A stretch of 64,000 nt of DNA from positions 7,361,688 to 7,425,687 of the forward strand of contig NZ_SHKY01000001.1 in NCBI RefSeq assembly GCF_004217545.1, read 5' to 3'. The translations under genes and the position numbers were made by a program. A model generated the notes under the pieces. It did no database searches. It was not told the origin of the DNA and saw only the letters and a program-made list of their open reading frames with translations. Positions 34,022 through 43,183 of the stretch are shown piece by piece (the stretch's first letter is position 1; each line of letters opens with the position of its first letter). Source of the DNA: Krasilnikovia cinnamomea. GTDB lineage: Bacteria; Actinomycetota; Actinomycetes; Mycobacteriales; Micromonosporaceae.

Positions 34022-35083
34022 TCAGGCCGGGACGGGGTAGGCGCGCGGTCGCGGGACGCCCCGGACGCCGGACAGGACACCCGCGTAGAGGCGTTCGTGG
34101 TCGCGGGCCATGCGTTCGCGGGAGAAGCGGCGCTCGGCGGCGTCCCGGCAGGCCCGCCGGTCGATGCCGGGCAGCTCGGCGACCGCGGCGGCCATCTCCT
34201 CGTCGCTGTGGCACACGAAGCCCGTGCGGCCGTGATCGACGATCTCCGGCGCGGCCCCGCACGCGGTGGTGATCACGGGGGTGCCGCAGGCCAGCGCCTC
34301 GGCCATGACCAGCCCGAACGGCTCCGGCCAGGCGATCGGGTTGAGCAGCGCGGTCGCCCCGCGCAGCAGCTCGAGGCAGGCTCGCGGGCTCTGTTCGGCC
34401 GGTTCGGGGTCGCCGGGGGCGAGCAGCGGCCGGACCTCCCGCTCGTAGTACGCCCGCTCGGCGGGCTCCCAGATCTTCGTGACGATCCGCAGCGGCAGCC
34501 CGGCGCGCCGGGCGATCCGGACCGCCCGGTGCACCCCCTTGTCGGGGCACATGCGGCCGAGGAACAGCAGGTAGCCGCCGGCGCCCGCGCCGAAACGGTA
34601 GCGGTCGAGGTCGATGCCGTGGTGGATGACCGCGGCGACGCGTACCCCCGCGCCCTGCCGGGCCTGGGACCGGGAGATCGCGACGACGTGGGCCGTGCGG
34701 GCGATCTCCCCGAAGACCCGGCGCGGGGTCGGGGCGAACGGGCCGTGGTTGGTGACCACGACCGGGGGCAGCTCGCCCGCGTACCGCCCGGCCAGCAGGG
34801 GCCCGAGGACGGTGTGGTCGTGGATGAGATCCATCCGCGCCAGGTCCCGATACGCGGCCAGCACGTGCGCCGCCTCCGCCATGGTGTCGCCGATGGGCTG
34901 CACGGCCCGCTGGTAGAGCGAGTCCCGGGGCACCGGGCAGGTGGACTCCCCGACCGTGAACAGGCGCACCTGGTGTCCCAGCTCGCTCAGCCCGCGCGCC
35001 AGGTTGTCCACGACCGCCTCCGTGCCGCCGTAGCCGACCGGCGGCACGGGGACCCAAGGCGGGGCGATCAGTCCGATCCTCAT
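34022..35083 (-). CDS. Glycosyltransferase family 4
   Basis: 353 residues from ATG at 35083, with GAGGAGG upstream. GT-B fold: N-terminal VPPVGYGGTEAVVDNLARGLSELGH (acceptor side), DLIHDHTVLGPL, and C-terminal GYLLFLGRMCPDKGVHRAVR, then the donor motif EPFGLVMAEALACGTPVITT. Close relatives act as UDP- or ADP-glucose-using transferases or sucrose/trehalose-type synthases, but the acceptor cannot be named. It is the first of a minus-strand block when read from here, but it is separated by 132 bp from the USP gene upstream, so it may or may not share its transcript. Confidence 0.85.
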   Translation of the reverse strand: MRIGLIAPPWVPVPPVGYGGTEAVVDNLARGLSELGHQVRLFTVGESTCPVPRDSLYQRAVQPIGDTMAEAAHVLAAYRDLARMDLIHDHTVLGPLLAGRYAGELPPVVVTNHGPFAPTPRRVFGEIARTAHVVAISRSQARQGAGVRVAAVIHHGIDLDRYRFGAGAGGYLLFLGRMCPDKGVHRAVRIARRAGLPLRIVTKIWEPAERAYYEREVRPLLAPGDPEPAEQSPRACLELLRGATALLNPIAWPEPFGLVMAEALACGTPVITTACGAAPEIVDHGRTGFVCHSDEEMAAAVAELPGIDRRACRDAAERRFSRERMARDHERLYAGVLSGVRGVPRPRAYPVPA

Positions 35084-35215
35084 AGCAGCCTCCTCGTCAC
35101 GACCGCCGGGCCGAGGCGCGCATGTCCGTCCCGCGCGGTCCGGCGCACGCATATCGATACCCGTGCGCCGGGTCCGGTACACGGGTCGCGAGGAACAGGC
35201 AGGAGCAGAGCTCGC

Positions 35216-35896
35216 CTATCGGGTGAAAACGGGTATCAGGGCGATCGGCACGCCCGCCTCCGCGACCGTACGGCGCACCGTGCCCGCCCGGCCCGGGGTG
35301 AGCCGCTGCGACCAGGCCAGCGCGATGAGGTCGACCTGCTCGGCCTCCGCCACGTCGACCACGTGCTCGCCGGCGACCCCGCTGCGCAGGTGCAACCGCA
35401 CCCCGGGAACCGCGCAGTGCCGGGCCAGGAACTCCTGCTCCCAGCACTGCCGCGCGTGCGCGGCCTGATCCCAGTACGCCGGCACGGTGCTCGCGTCGAA
35501 GACGTGCAGCACGACGAGTTCCAGACCCGCGCCCGCGCACATCTGCACGGTCTCGGCGACCGCCTCGGCCGCGGCGTCGCTGCCGTCCAACGGGATGAGG
35601 ATGCGGTCGATGCGTTCCGGGGCGCGGCCCTTCTCGGGCACCAGGACCAGCGGCTGGGCGGCACCCTGCAGCAGCGCCTCCCAACCCGCGTCGTCCACCG
35701 CGTCGCGGGCCACCACCGCGGCCACGGCGTCGGGGGCACGCAGCGCGGCCAGGATCGGTGCGGCGTCGGCAGCGGGACGCCCGACCAGGTCGATGCGGCG
35801 CACCTCGGCAGCGAGCAGCGCGGCCATCGCCCCGGCGACCGGTTCCACCGCGGCACCGTCCACCCCCGGCCGGACCGCTGCCAGCACATGCGACAT
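35216..35896 (-). CDS. Universal stress protein, last gene of GT-GH65-USP operon
   Basis: 226 residues. The ATG at 35896 shares one base with the stop of the GH65 gene (TGATG), which implies coupled translation. A USP domain occupies ~95-226 (IDRILIPLDGSDAAAEAVAETV, VVLHVFDAS, then IALIPVFTR), preceded by a shorter region that resembles a partial USP fold (DAAPILAALRAPDAVAAVVARD). The ATP loop is not conserved. Its tie to two carbohydrate enzymes suggests a role in regulating or stabilising them under stress, which is inference. Confidence 0.8.
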   Translation of the reverse strand: MSHVLAAVRPGVDGAAVEPVAGAMAALLAAEVRRIDLVGRPAADAAPILAALRAPDAVAAVVARDAVDDAGWEALLQGAAQPLVLVPEKGRAPERIDRILIPLDGSDAAAEAVAETVQMCAGAGLELVVLHVFDASTVPAYWDQAAHARQCWEQEFLARHCAVPGVRLHLRSGVAGEHVVDVAEAEQVDLIALAWSQRLTPGRAGTVRRTVAEAGVPIALIPVFTR

Positions 35897-38364
35897 CACG
35901 GCGCTCCCTCCCGCGCGGCCGGCAGCCGCGCAGTCCCCCGGACCAGCACGGGCGGGTGGCCAGGCACCCGCACCCGCAGCGGCCCGTCGGTGCGGATCTC
36001 GATCGCGTCCCGGGCCAGGCGCAGCCGCACGTGGCGGCGCAGGCAGCGGAAACGCACCTCCAGGGCGCCCCAGGCGTCCGGCAGGCACGGGTCGACCCGC
36101 ATGGCCCCCGACTCCACCCTCACCCCGGCGAAGCCCAGCAGTACCGCCTGCCACAGCCCGCCCATGGTGGCCACGTGCAGCCCGGCCCCGCTGGTCCCGG
36201 TGGCGTCCTCGAGATCGAGCCGCAGCGCCAGCCGCAGCAGCGCGAGGGCGGCGTCCGGGCGCCGGTCGCGGGCCAGCAGGGCGGCGCTGATCGCCGGGGA
36301 CAGCGACGAGCCGTGCGAGGTACGCGGGCCGTAGAAGTCCAGGTTCGGCCCGAGCGAGCCGGGTGCGGTCTCCTGCGGCACGAGGTGGTGCAGCATCAAC
36401 ACGTCCGCCTGCTTGATCACCTGGGAGCCGGCCACCCGGTCGCGGCCCAGCAGCACGTCGGCGGCCAGGGGCGGCGGTGCCAGGTCGATCGCGCGCAGCG
36501 GCTCCAGCGCGCCGTACCCGGCGAACTGCTCGTACCGGCCGGTGGCCGGGTCGTAGCCGTCGACGAGCCGGTCGGCCAGGTCGGACCAGGCGGCGCGCTC
36601 CGCGTCGCCGGCCGCCGCCGGGCCGAGCGCGGCGGCCGTGCGCAGGTTCCACCGCGCCATGACATTCGTGTACGCGCTGTCGTCGACGTCCTCGTGGTAC
36701 TCGTCCGGCCCGATGACCTTGTCGATGTGTGCCCGCCCGGCCCCGTCGGTACGCACCCGCGACGCCCAGTACCGGGCCGTCTCGACCAGCAGCGGACGCC
36801 AAGCGCCGGTGAGCAGGTCCGGCCGGCCCGACCAGGTCGCCGCGTGCACGGCCGCCCACGCCACGTCGGCGGTGATGTGCTCCTCCAGCTCCCCGGTGCG
36901 GATCGGCACGAGTTCGCCGCCGATGTAGCCGCTGCGCGGGGTCACGTCGCGCCCGGAACTGGCCGACTCCCACGGGAACCGGGCGCCGCGACGGCCGCAT
37001 TGCGCGGCGGCGGCGCGCGCCGCGTCGAGCCGGTGCAGCCGGTACCGCACCATCGCGTCGGCGGCCCCGGGGTCCATGCTGACCACGGCGGGGAGCACGA
37101 ACACGTCGGCGTCCCAGAAGACGTGCCCGGCGTAGCCGGTCCCGGATATCCCCCGGGCGCCCACCGCGGCCTCGTCGTGGCGCCCGGCGGCGCACCACAG
37201 CTGGAACAGCGCGAAGCGCACCCCCCGCTGGGCCTCCGGGTCGTCCGGGATCCGTACGTCGACCCGCCGCCAGCGGCGCGCCCACGCGGCCCGGTGCTCC
37301 GCCAGCAGGTGCTCGAATCCGTCCGCCTGGGCCGCCCGCAACGCCGCGACCGCGGCCGGGGACGGGCCGTCCGCCTCGCGGGCGTACACCGCGAACCGGT
37401 CCACGACGTGCCGCGTCCCGCCGGTGTGACACTGCTGGGCGGCCACCGCCGTGATGCCCTGCCCGCCCCGCGCGGCCACCCGGGCCCAGTGGTACCCGTC
37501 GGCGACGCCCGACCCGGCTGCCACCCCCTCGGCGGCGGCCGGGTCGGCGGCGGGCAGGCACAGCGCCGGTCCCGGGGCCAGCCGGCCCGGCGGGCCCTCC
37601 GCCCGCGCGGCGGCCACCCCGGGCCGGGTGAGATCGACCAGCCGCAGGGTACGCACGGTCGCGTCGGGACCGCACTCGCGCCGGTACAACACACCGGTGC
37701 GCAGATCCAGGATGCGCACCTCCTCGGTGGGCGGCGGGTGCAGCTCCAGCGCCGTCCAGCACGGCCCGGGCAGCAGGTGCTCCGCCGGCCCCTCGCCGGT
37801 GTACACGCCGTCGGCGAGGGTCATCGGCACCGTGCCCGGCCCGTCCTCCTCCACCGCGCCCCGGGTGGCGAAACCCCCGGCGCCCAGGGTGAACAGCGAC
37901 TCCGTGACCCGGCGGCGGTGCCGGTCCGTGCCGGTCTCCCGCAGCGTCCACGCCGGATCCTCGTCCACCGCGGGCACCCGCCGGTCGCGGCGCCGGATGA
38001 GCTGCTCGTCGAGGGCGGCCAGCAGCCCGGGCCAGCCACTCGGCTCGGCCGGGCCGGCCGTCAGCGGACCCACGGCGACCGTCAACGTACGCCTGGCCGC
38101 GGGCCCCAGCGGCGCCGCGTCCGCGTCGGCCGACCCGGAATCGCCGCGCAGCAGCAGCACCAGCCCGGGGCCGATCCCGCGCCGCGCCAGCCGCTTCAGC
38201 GCGTGCGCGACGGGCCGGTCCGCCGCGGGCAGCACGCGCACCTCGACCCGGACCGCGGCCAGCTCGGCGGCGCGCCGCCGCAGCCCGTCGGCCTCGGGAC
38301 GAGCGGCCAGCCGGTCCGGATCGTCGGTCACCACGATCACCGCCTCGGCGGTGCGGTCGAGCAC
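35896..38364 (-). CDS. GH65-family disaccharide phosphorylase (kojibiose/trehalose phosphorylase-like)
   Basis: 822 residues from GTG at 38364, two bases after the stop of the upstream transferase. Residues ~1-130 are a Rossmann-like extension (AVIVVTDDPDRLAAR, then GPGLVLLLRGDSG) resembling a decayed HAD or trehalose-phosphatase half. The GH65 part follows: N-terminal beta domain (SLFTLGAGGFATRG), catalytic barrel with FWDADVFVLP, the catalytic acid in VIGPDEYHEDVDDSAYTN, and the phosphate loop TSHGSSLSP. This predicts phosphorolysis of an alpha-linked glucose disaccharide. It is embedded between a TreT-like transferase and a USP. Confidence 0.85.
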   Translation of the reverse strand: MLDRTAEAVIVVTDDPDRLAARPEADGLRRRAAELAAVRVEVRVLPAADRPVAHALKRLARRGIGPGLVLLLRGDSGSADADAAPLGPAARRTLTVAVGPLTAGPAEPSGWPGLLAALDEQLIRRRDRRVPAVDEDPAWTLRETGTDRHRRRVTESLFTLGAGGFATRGAVEEDGPGTVPMTLADGVYTGEGPAEHLLPGPCWTALELHPPPTEEVRILDLRTGVLYRRECGPDATVRTLRLVDLTRPGVAAARAEGPPGRLAPGPALCLPAADPAAAEGVAAGSGVADGYHWARVAARGGQGITAVAAQQCHTGGTRHVVDRFAVYAREADGPSPAAVAALRAAQADGFEHLLAEHRAAWARRWRRVDVRIPDDPEAQRGVRFALFQLWCAAGRHDEAAVGARGISGTGYAGHVFWDADVFVLPAVVSMDPGAADAMVRYRLHRLDAARAAAAQCGRRGARFPWESASSGRDVTPRSGYIGGELVPIRTGELEEHITADVAWAAVHAATWSGRPDLLTGAWRPLLVETARYWASRVRTDGAGRAHIDKVIGPDEYHEDVDDSAYTNVMARWNLRTAAALGPAAAGDAERAAWSDLADRLVDGYDPATGRYEQFAGYGALEPLRAIDLAPPPLAADVLLGRDRVAGSQVIKQADVLMLHHLVPQETAPGSLGPNLDFYGPRTSHGSSLSPAISAALLARDRRPDAALALLRLALRLDLEDATGTSGAGLHVATMGGLWQAVLLGFAGVRVESGAMRVDPCLPDAWGALEVRFRCLRRHVRLRLARDAIEIRTDGPLRVRVPGHPPVLVRGTARLPAAREGAP

Positions 38365-38366
38365 CG

Positions 38367-39812
38367 TCAGCCGCCGGGCACGACGCTCAGCAGCGCCGTC
38401 AGCATCTCGGCGTAGCGCAGCAGGTGCAGGTCACCGACGAACGCGGTCCGGACCCGCTCGTGGGCGGCCGCGCCGAGCTGCTCGCGGGTGGCCGGGTCGG
38501 ACAGCAGCCCGCACAACGCCATCCCGAACGCGGCCAGGTCGGACGGATCGGGCACCAGCACTCCGGTGCCCTCGGTGATCTGGTCGGGGATGCCGCCGAC
38601 CGCCGACGCCACCACCGGGCGTCCCTTCCACATCGCCTCGGCGACCGTCAGCCCGAACCCCTCGGCGAGGCTCTTCTGGGTCACCACGGCGGCATGCCGC
38701 TGCAACGCGTTGACCAGTACGGCGTTCTCGTCGACGTCGTCCACCGGCAGCGAGGCCAGGACGATCCGCTCCCGTACCGCCGACGGCAGCCCGCGCCACC
38801 GCTGCACGCACGCGGCGCGCACCAGGGCGCCCTCGGGGTCGTCGCTGACCAGCGCCGGGCCCGCCAGCACGAGCCGCCCCTGGGCGTACGGGGCGACGTA
38901 CTCGGCGAACGAGCGCATCACCCCGGCCATGTCCTTGAGCGGGTCCCAGCGCGACACCTGCACGACCAGCGGCTCGTCGGGGCCCGGCAGGGTCTCGGCG
39001 ACCACGGTGGCCCGGTGCGCGATCAGGCCCGTGCCGCCGTCGAGGCGCCGGTACACCGGCGGCCCGGTCACCGGCGCGTCGATCAGCCCGGCGGCGGCCA
39101 GCACCGCGCGCACCACGGCCGGGGACAGGTCCTGGTTCTTCGGCGCGAACGGGTCGATCGACGGGGTGATGATCCGGGTCCGCTCGGCGGGCAGCCAGGC
39201 CGGGACGAACGCGCGCCGGGAGAACACGTACGCGTCCGCGTGCTGCAGGTAGGGCCGCAGGAACGCCCAGCCGTCGCGGGTGGCCGCGTTCTGCAGGTCG
39301 CAGCCGACGTGGCTGCGCCACACCACGTGCACCCCGGCGTGGGTGAGCCACGGCGCCAGCCCGGCGGTCTGCGGGTCGTGCAGCAGCACGATGTCGCCCG
39401 GGTGGACGCGGCCGAGCAGGTCCTGGGCGTTGGCGGCCAGCACGTCCTCGTAGTGGGCCGCCGTGTCCGGGCCGAGCGTCAACCGGCCGGGGAAGCCGTG
39501 CAGCAGGTGGTGCAGGTGCTTGGTGACCGCGAAGAACCCCGGGTCGCCGCCGATCACCAGCCAGCGGATGTCCAGGTCGAGGTCGCGCACGTACCCGACC
39601 AGGGCCTGCAGCATCTCGGCGACGCTTCCGCCGGACGCGGTGGAGCTCACGGTCCAGAGGGTGTGGCCCGCGAACCGGGTCCGGAAGTCGCGGGCCGCGG
39701 CCAGCAGCCGGGCGTGGCGTTGCTCGCCCACCACGGCGGCCAGCGCCGCCACCGGGCGCGCGGTCGCGGGCACCGCGCTGAGGCGGCCGGTGGGGCTGAT
39801 CGTCGTGGTCAT
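38367..39812 (-). CDS. Glycosyltransferase family 4, TreT-like (trehalose glycosyltransferring synthase type)
   Basis: 481 residues from ATG at 39812; long upstream in-frame sequence is shadow. GT-B architecture with features seen in TreT and trehalose phosphorylase of GT4: HTLWTVSSTASGGSVAEMLQ, IVLLHDPQTAGL, VWRSHVGCDLQN, SIDPFAPKNQ, VSRWDPLKDMAGVM and KSLAEGFGLTVAEAMWKGRPVVAS. TreT makes trehalose from NDP-glucose and glucose. First gene of a three-gene operon (GT, GH65, USP) with tandem DosR-like boxes upstream, so trehalose or a related disaccharide may be made and recycled during dormancy. Confidence 0.8.
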   Translation of the reverse strand: MTTTISPTGRLSAVPATARPVAALAAVVGEQRHARLLAAARDFRTRFAGHTLWTVSSTASGGSVAEMLQALVGYVRDLDLDIRWLVIGGDPGFFAVTKHLHHLLHGFPGRLTLGPDTAAHYEDVLAANAQDLLGRVHPGDIVLLHDPQTAGLAPWLTHAGVHVVWRSHVGCDLQNAATRDGWAFLRPYLQHADAYVFSRRAFVPAWLPAERTRIITPSIDPFAPKNQDLSPAVVRAVLAAAGLIDAPVTGPPVYRRLDGGTGLIAHRATVVAETLPGPDEPLVVQVSRWDPLKDMAGVMRSFAEYVAPYAQGRLVLAGPALVSDDPEGALVRAACVQRWRGLPSAVRERIVLASLPVDDVDENAVLVNALQRHAAVVTQKSLAEGFGLTVAEAMWKGRPVVASAVGGIPDQITEGTGVLVPDPSDLAAFGMALCGLLSDPATREQLGAAAHERVRTAFVGDLHLLRYAEMLTALLSVVPGG

Positions 39813-39897
39813 GGGGACACCCCCGAGACAGAGGCCGACCTTCAGCCTCGCGCGTGCCGAGGGCGCGGTCCCAGGGCTGAACGGCCGGGGGTACGCC

Positions 39898-39911
39898 GGG
39901 ACTTTGGTCCC
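39898..39911. promoter_or_regulatory. DosR-like box, GT/DUF1906 intergenic, site A
   Basis: GGGAC-tttg-GTCCC, both half-sites perfect. It is 86 bp from the TreT-like start (minus) and 91 bp from the DUF1906 gene start (plus). Confidence 0.7.
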
Positions 39912-39927
39912 GCCGTACCTGCCTTTG

Positions 39928-39941
39928 GGGACGTTCGGCCC
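39928..39941. promoter_or_regulatory. DosR-like box, GT/DUF1906 intergenic, site B
   Basis: GGGAC-gttc-GGCCC, flanked by T runs on the left. Its centre is 30 bp from site A, close to three helical turns, as in paired DosR sites. Confidence 0.6.
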
Positions 39942-40001
39942 CTGTCCGGCGGGCGCCGCCGATGGTTGTCTGAGAGAACGTCGATACCGTGCGAGGTCAC
40001 C

Positions 40002-41594
40002 ATGGCTGCCCCGTGCGGCGACCCTGGCGGCCGCCGCCCCCTGTTCCGTCTGCTCTGCACCGCGATCGCCGCCACCGTGTTCGGCACGGTCGGTGCCGCG
40101 CCGCCCGCTGCCGCAGCTCCCGCGCCGGGCACCTTCACCGGGTATGGGTTCGACACCTGCACCGCGCCGTCGAGCGCGACGATGGACGCCTGGCTGGCGT
40201 CGCCGTACCGGGCGATCGGGATCTACTTCGGCGGCAACAACCGCGCCTGCGCCCAACCCAACCTGACCCCGGGGTGGGTGGCCCACCAGCAGGCCGCGGG
40301 CTGGCATCTGCTGCCGATCTACCTCGGCCCGCAGGCGTCGTGCACCACCTCGAACAAGCGGTACAGGATCGACAACACGCAGGCGGCGGCACAGGGACGG
40401 GCCGCGGCGGACGACGCCGCCACCCAGGCCGCGGCGCTCGGGCTGAGCGCACCCAGCGTGCTGATCTACGACATGGAGGCGTACCGCACCGACGACGCCG
40501 CCTGCCGGGCCGGGGTGCTGGCCTTCATGAGCGCGTGGACGGCACGGCTGCACGACCGCGGCCACCTGTCCGGCTTCTACTCCAGCATGGCATCCGGGGT
40601 GGCCGACCAGGTGGCGAACTACCGCACCGCCGGGTACGTGCGCCCCGACTACCTGGACTTCGCCCGCTGGGACGGCGTCGCCACGGTCACCGACCCGGCG
40701 ATCCCGGCCAGCTACTGGCCGCCGCACCGCCGGATGAAGCAGTACCGGGGCGACCACCAGGAGACGTACGGCGGCGTCACCATCAACATCGACAACGACT
40801 ACGTGGACTTCGGTCCGCTGCCGTCGGCCACCTTCGCGGACTTCAACCGCAACGGCTGGTCCGACGTGCTGGCCCGCACCACCAGCAGCGGCAACCTGGT
40901 GCTGTACCCGGGCAACGGCACCTACCTGGACACCGCCGCGGCCCGCGGCCTGGGCGGCGGCTGGGGCGCGATGAACGCGATCGTCCGGATCGGCGACCTG
41001 AACCGCGACGGCCGCGAGGACGTCGTGGCGCGGCAGAGTTCCAACGGCGACCTCTGGTTCTACCCGGGCACCGGCTCGGGCTTCGGCACCCGCAAGCGGA
41101 TCGGCACCGGCTGGAACTCGCTGCGCGAGATCACCGCGATCGGCGACTTCAACCGGGACGGCTACCCCGACCTGCTGGCCGTGCGGACCGCCGACAGGAA
41201 CCTGTACCTCTACCCGGGCCGCGCCGGCACCACACTGGGTCCCCGGGTACGGGTCGGCACCGGCGGCTGGACCACCATGAGCGAGCTGACCGGCGTCGGG
41301 GACTTCGACCGCAACGGCGTGCCGGACCTGATCGCCCGGGTCACCTCCACCGGCACCCTGCAGTTCTACTCGGGACGCTCCGGCGGCTTCGCCGCGCGAC
41401 GGCAGATCGGCAGCAGCTGGGACACCATGCGCGACCTGGTTGGCGTGGGCGACTTCAACCGCGACGGCTACCTGGACCTGGCCGCGGTGCAGAAGTCGAC
41501 CAACTACGTCTTCCTGTACCCGGGCAACGGCAGCACCCTGCAGGCCCGCGTCCGGGTGGCGACGGGCTTCTCCGGGCGCGCGCCGCTGCTGTGA
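40002..41594 (+). CDS. Secreted DUF1906 (Rv2525c-like) glycoside hydrolase-like protein with FG-GAP repeats
   Basis: 530 residues from ATG at 40002, with GAGG six bases upstream. Signal peptide: basic start, hydrophobic LCTAIAATVFGTVGA, Ala-rich cut near residue 38. Residues ~45-255 form a DUF1906 TIM-barrel (GYGFDTCTAPSSATMDAWL, IGIYFGGNN, VLIYDMEAY, FYSSMASG). Residues ~265-530 form FG-GAP/VCBS-type propeller repeats with D-x-N-x-D/N-G motifs (FADFNRNGWSDVLA, IGDFNRDGYPDLLA). Rv2525c is a Tat-exported protein with this barrel; the enzyme activity of the family is not firmly established. Probably acts on cell-wall or environmental glycans. Confidence 0.85.
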   Translation: MAAPCGDPGGRRPLFRLLCTAIAATVFGTVGAAPPAAAAPAPGTFTGYGFDTCTAPSSATMDAWLASPYRAIGIYFGGNNRACAQPNLTPGWVAHQQAAGWHLLPIYLGPQASCTTSNKRYRIDNTQAAAQGRAAADDAATQAAALGLSAPSVLIYDMEAYRTDDAACRAGVLAFMSAWTARLHDRGHLSGFYSSMASGVADQVANYRTAGYVRPDYLDFARWDGVATVTDPAIPASYWPPHRRMKQYRGDHQETYGGVTINIDNDYVDFGPLPSATFADFNRNGWSDVLARTTSSGNLVLYPGNGTYLDTAAARGLGGGWGAMNAIVRIGDLNRDGREDVVARQSSNGDLWFYPGTGSGFGTRKRIGTGWNSLREITAIGDFNRDGYPDLLAVRTADRNLYLYPGRAGTTLGPRVRVGTGGWTTMSELTGVGDFDRNGVPDLIARVTSTGTLQFYSGRSGGFAARRQIGSSWDTMRDLVGVGDFNRDGYLDLAAVQKSTNYVFLYPGNGSTLQARVRVATGFSGRAPLL

Positions 41595-41855
41595 GCCGGC
41601 CGGTGCGCGGGCGCGACCGGGCGCGGTGAGCCGCCGATCCGGGCGGCGGACGGGTCCGGCGGATCGATGAGCGGGCCGAGGCACGGGTTCATGGCAGCCT
41701 CCGCACGAAGTGTCGAGCCGCAGGTCAGCACCGCGCCAGGGCCACCGGGCCCGGACCACGCGGTAACTTGTCGCGTGCCGGATGTTCCCGGGGACCGCCA
41801 AGGGTGCCAGACTGGTCGAATCAGGCAAACCTCGTGCACGGACGAGGAGCGCACG

Positions 41856-43094
41856 ATGACGCCAGACGAGGCCGCCCAGGGGCGGCTGGGCACGCTGCTG
41901 CGCGGCTACCTCGAGGTTGCCCGGGCGGACGACCTCGACGCTGTGCTCCGGCACCTCGTCGAGGCCGCGAAGGCCCTGGTGGGCGCCAGGTACGCCGCGC
42001 TGGGCGTGGTCGCCCAGAGCACGCTTGTCCGATTCATCCACGCGGGCGCCGACGAGGGCGCGCGGGAGCGGATCGGCTGCCTGCCCGAGGGCAAGGGGCT
42101 GCTCGGGCTCCTGCTGGAGCGCCCCGAGCCGCTGCGGCTGGCCAACATCGCCGACCACGTCCGATCGGTCGGCTTCCCCGAGCACCACCCCCCGATGCGC
42201 TCCTTCCTCGGCGTGCCCGTACGGGTCGGGCCGCGGCTCTTCGGCCACCTCTACCTGACCGAGAAACGCGACGCCGCCGAGTTCACCTGCGACGACGAGC
42301 AACTGGTGGTGGCGCTGGCCGCCGCGGCCGGGGTGGCGATCGAGAACGCCACCCTGCTCGTGGAGGGCCGGCGCCGGCAGGCGTTCCACGCCGCCATGGC
42401 GCAGGCGGCGACGGAGCTGCTGGCGGGCGCCGAGGCCGACGTGGCGCTGCACCGCTTCGGCCACGCCGCCCAGGACACCCTGCGGGCCGCGGGCGCGGTG
42501 GCGGCGATCCCCGTCGGCGACGACCCGGGCACCATGATCGTGGCGGTCGCCGACGGCATCTTCCGGCCGTGGCGGGGCGCCCGCGTGACGGTGCCGGACT
42601 CGGTGCTCGGCGACGCCGTCGCGTTCGGCGGACTCGCCGTGGCGGATGCCGACCGGCTGCCCGGGGGGCCGCCCGCGCCGGGCTCGGTGGGCCAGTCCAT
42701 GGCCGTACCGTTGCTGGACGAGCGGGATCTCACGGGGGTGCTGATGGTCTCGCGCCGGGCCGGTGCCGAGGTCTTCGACCCGCTCGACCGGGAGATCATG
42801 GCGGCGCTGGCCGCCCAGGCGGGGTTGGTGTTACGCCTGGCCCGCGCCCGCCACGACACCGAACAGCTACGGCTGCTGGAGGACCGCCAGCAGATCGGTG
42901 AGGAGCTGCGCAGCCGGGCGATCCACCGGCTGTTCCGGCACGGACTGGCGCTGCAGTGCCTGGCCACCCGGCTCTCCCCACCCGCGTTCCGGGATCGGCT
43001 GCAGGACCAGATCGAAGAGGTGGACGGCATCATCCGCGACATCCGGGACACGGTCCTGTCGCTGGAGGGATTCCCGGGCTCCCCGGCTCCCTGA
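41856..43094 (+). CDS. DevS-like GAF-GAF heme sensor lacking kinase function
   Basis: 412 residues from ATG at 41856, with GAGGAG upstream. Two GAF domains align with DevS, and the proximal heme His is kept (His111 in EHHPPMRSFLGVPV). The dimerisation helix is recognisable (EDRQQIGEELRSRAIHRLFRHGLALQ) but the phosphoacceptor His is replaced by Arg352, and after ~60 more residues the protein ends; there is no HATPase domain. It therefore cannot autophosphorylate. It might dimerise with the full kinase at 18337 or act as a gas-binding decoy. It is followed by a site-2 protease gene 89 bp downstream. Confidence 0.85.
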   Translation: MTPDEAAQGRLGTLLRGYLEVARADDLDAVLRHLVEAAKALVGARYAALGVVAQSTLVRFIHAGADEGARERIGCLPEGKGLLGLLLERPEPLRLANIADHVRSVGFPEHHPPMRSFLGVPVRVGPRLFGHLYLTEKRDAAEFTCDDEQLVVALAAAAGVAIENATLLVEGRRRQAFHAAMAQAATELLAGAEADVALHRFGHAAQDTLRAAGAVAAIPVGDDPGTMIVAVADGIFRPWRGARVTVPDSVLGDAVAFGGLAVADADRLPGGPPAPGSVGQSMAVPLLDERDLTGVLMVSRRAGAEVFDPLDREIMAALAAQAGLVLRLARARHDTEQLRLLEDRQQIGEELRSRAIHRLFRHGLALQCLATRLSPPAFRDRLQDQIEEVDGIIRDIRDTVLSLEGFPGSPAP

Positions 43095-43117
43095 GGCACC
43101 GGCCGCGGCCGGCGGTC

Positions 43118-43131
43118 GGGACCTCCGGCCC
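43118..43131. promoter_or_regulatory. DosR-like box upstream of site-2 protease
   Basis: GGGAC-ctcc-GGCCC, the same form as the phosphoketolase box. It is 53 bp before the ATG at 43184. Confidence 0.6.
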
Positions 43132-43183
43132 GGTCCGCGCGACCCGCCCCCGACGGACCGTCCGGGGGAGAGAGGCGAATCCG

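Noticed and set aside
41667..41855. N-terminal extension of the DevS-like protein in the open frame from 41667
   Set aside because: The sequence before the ATG at 41856 lacks family similarity and the ATG has a good GAGGAG site; the protein would otherwise have a basic unstructured leader.
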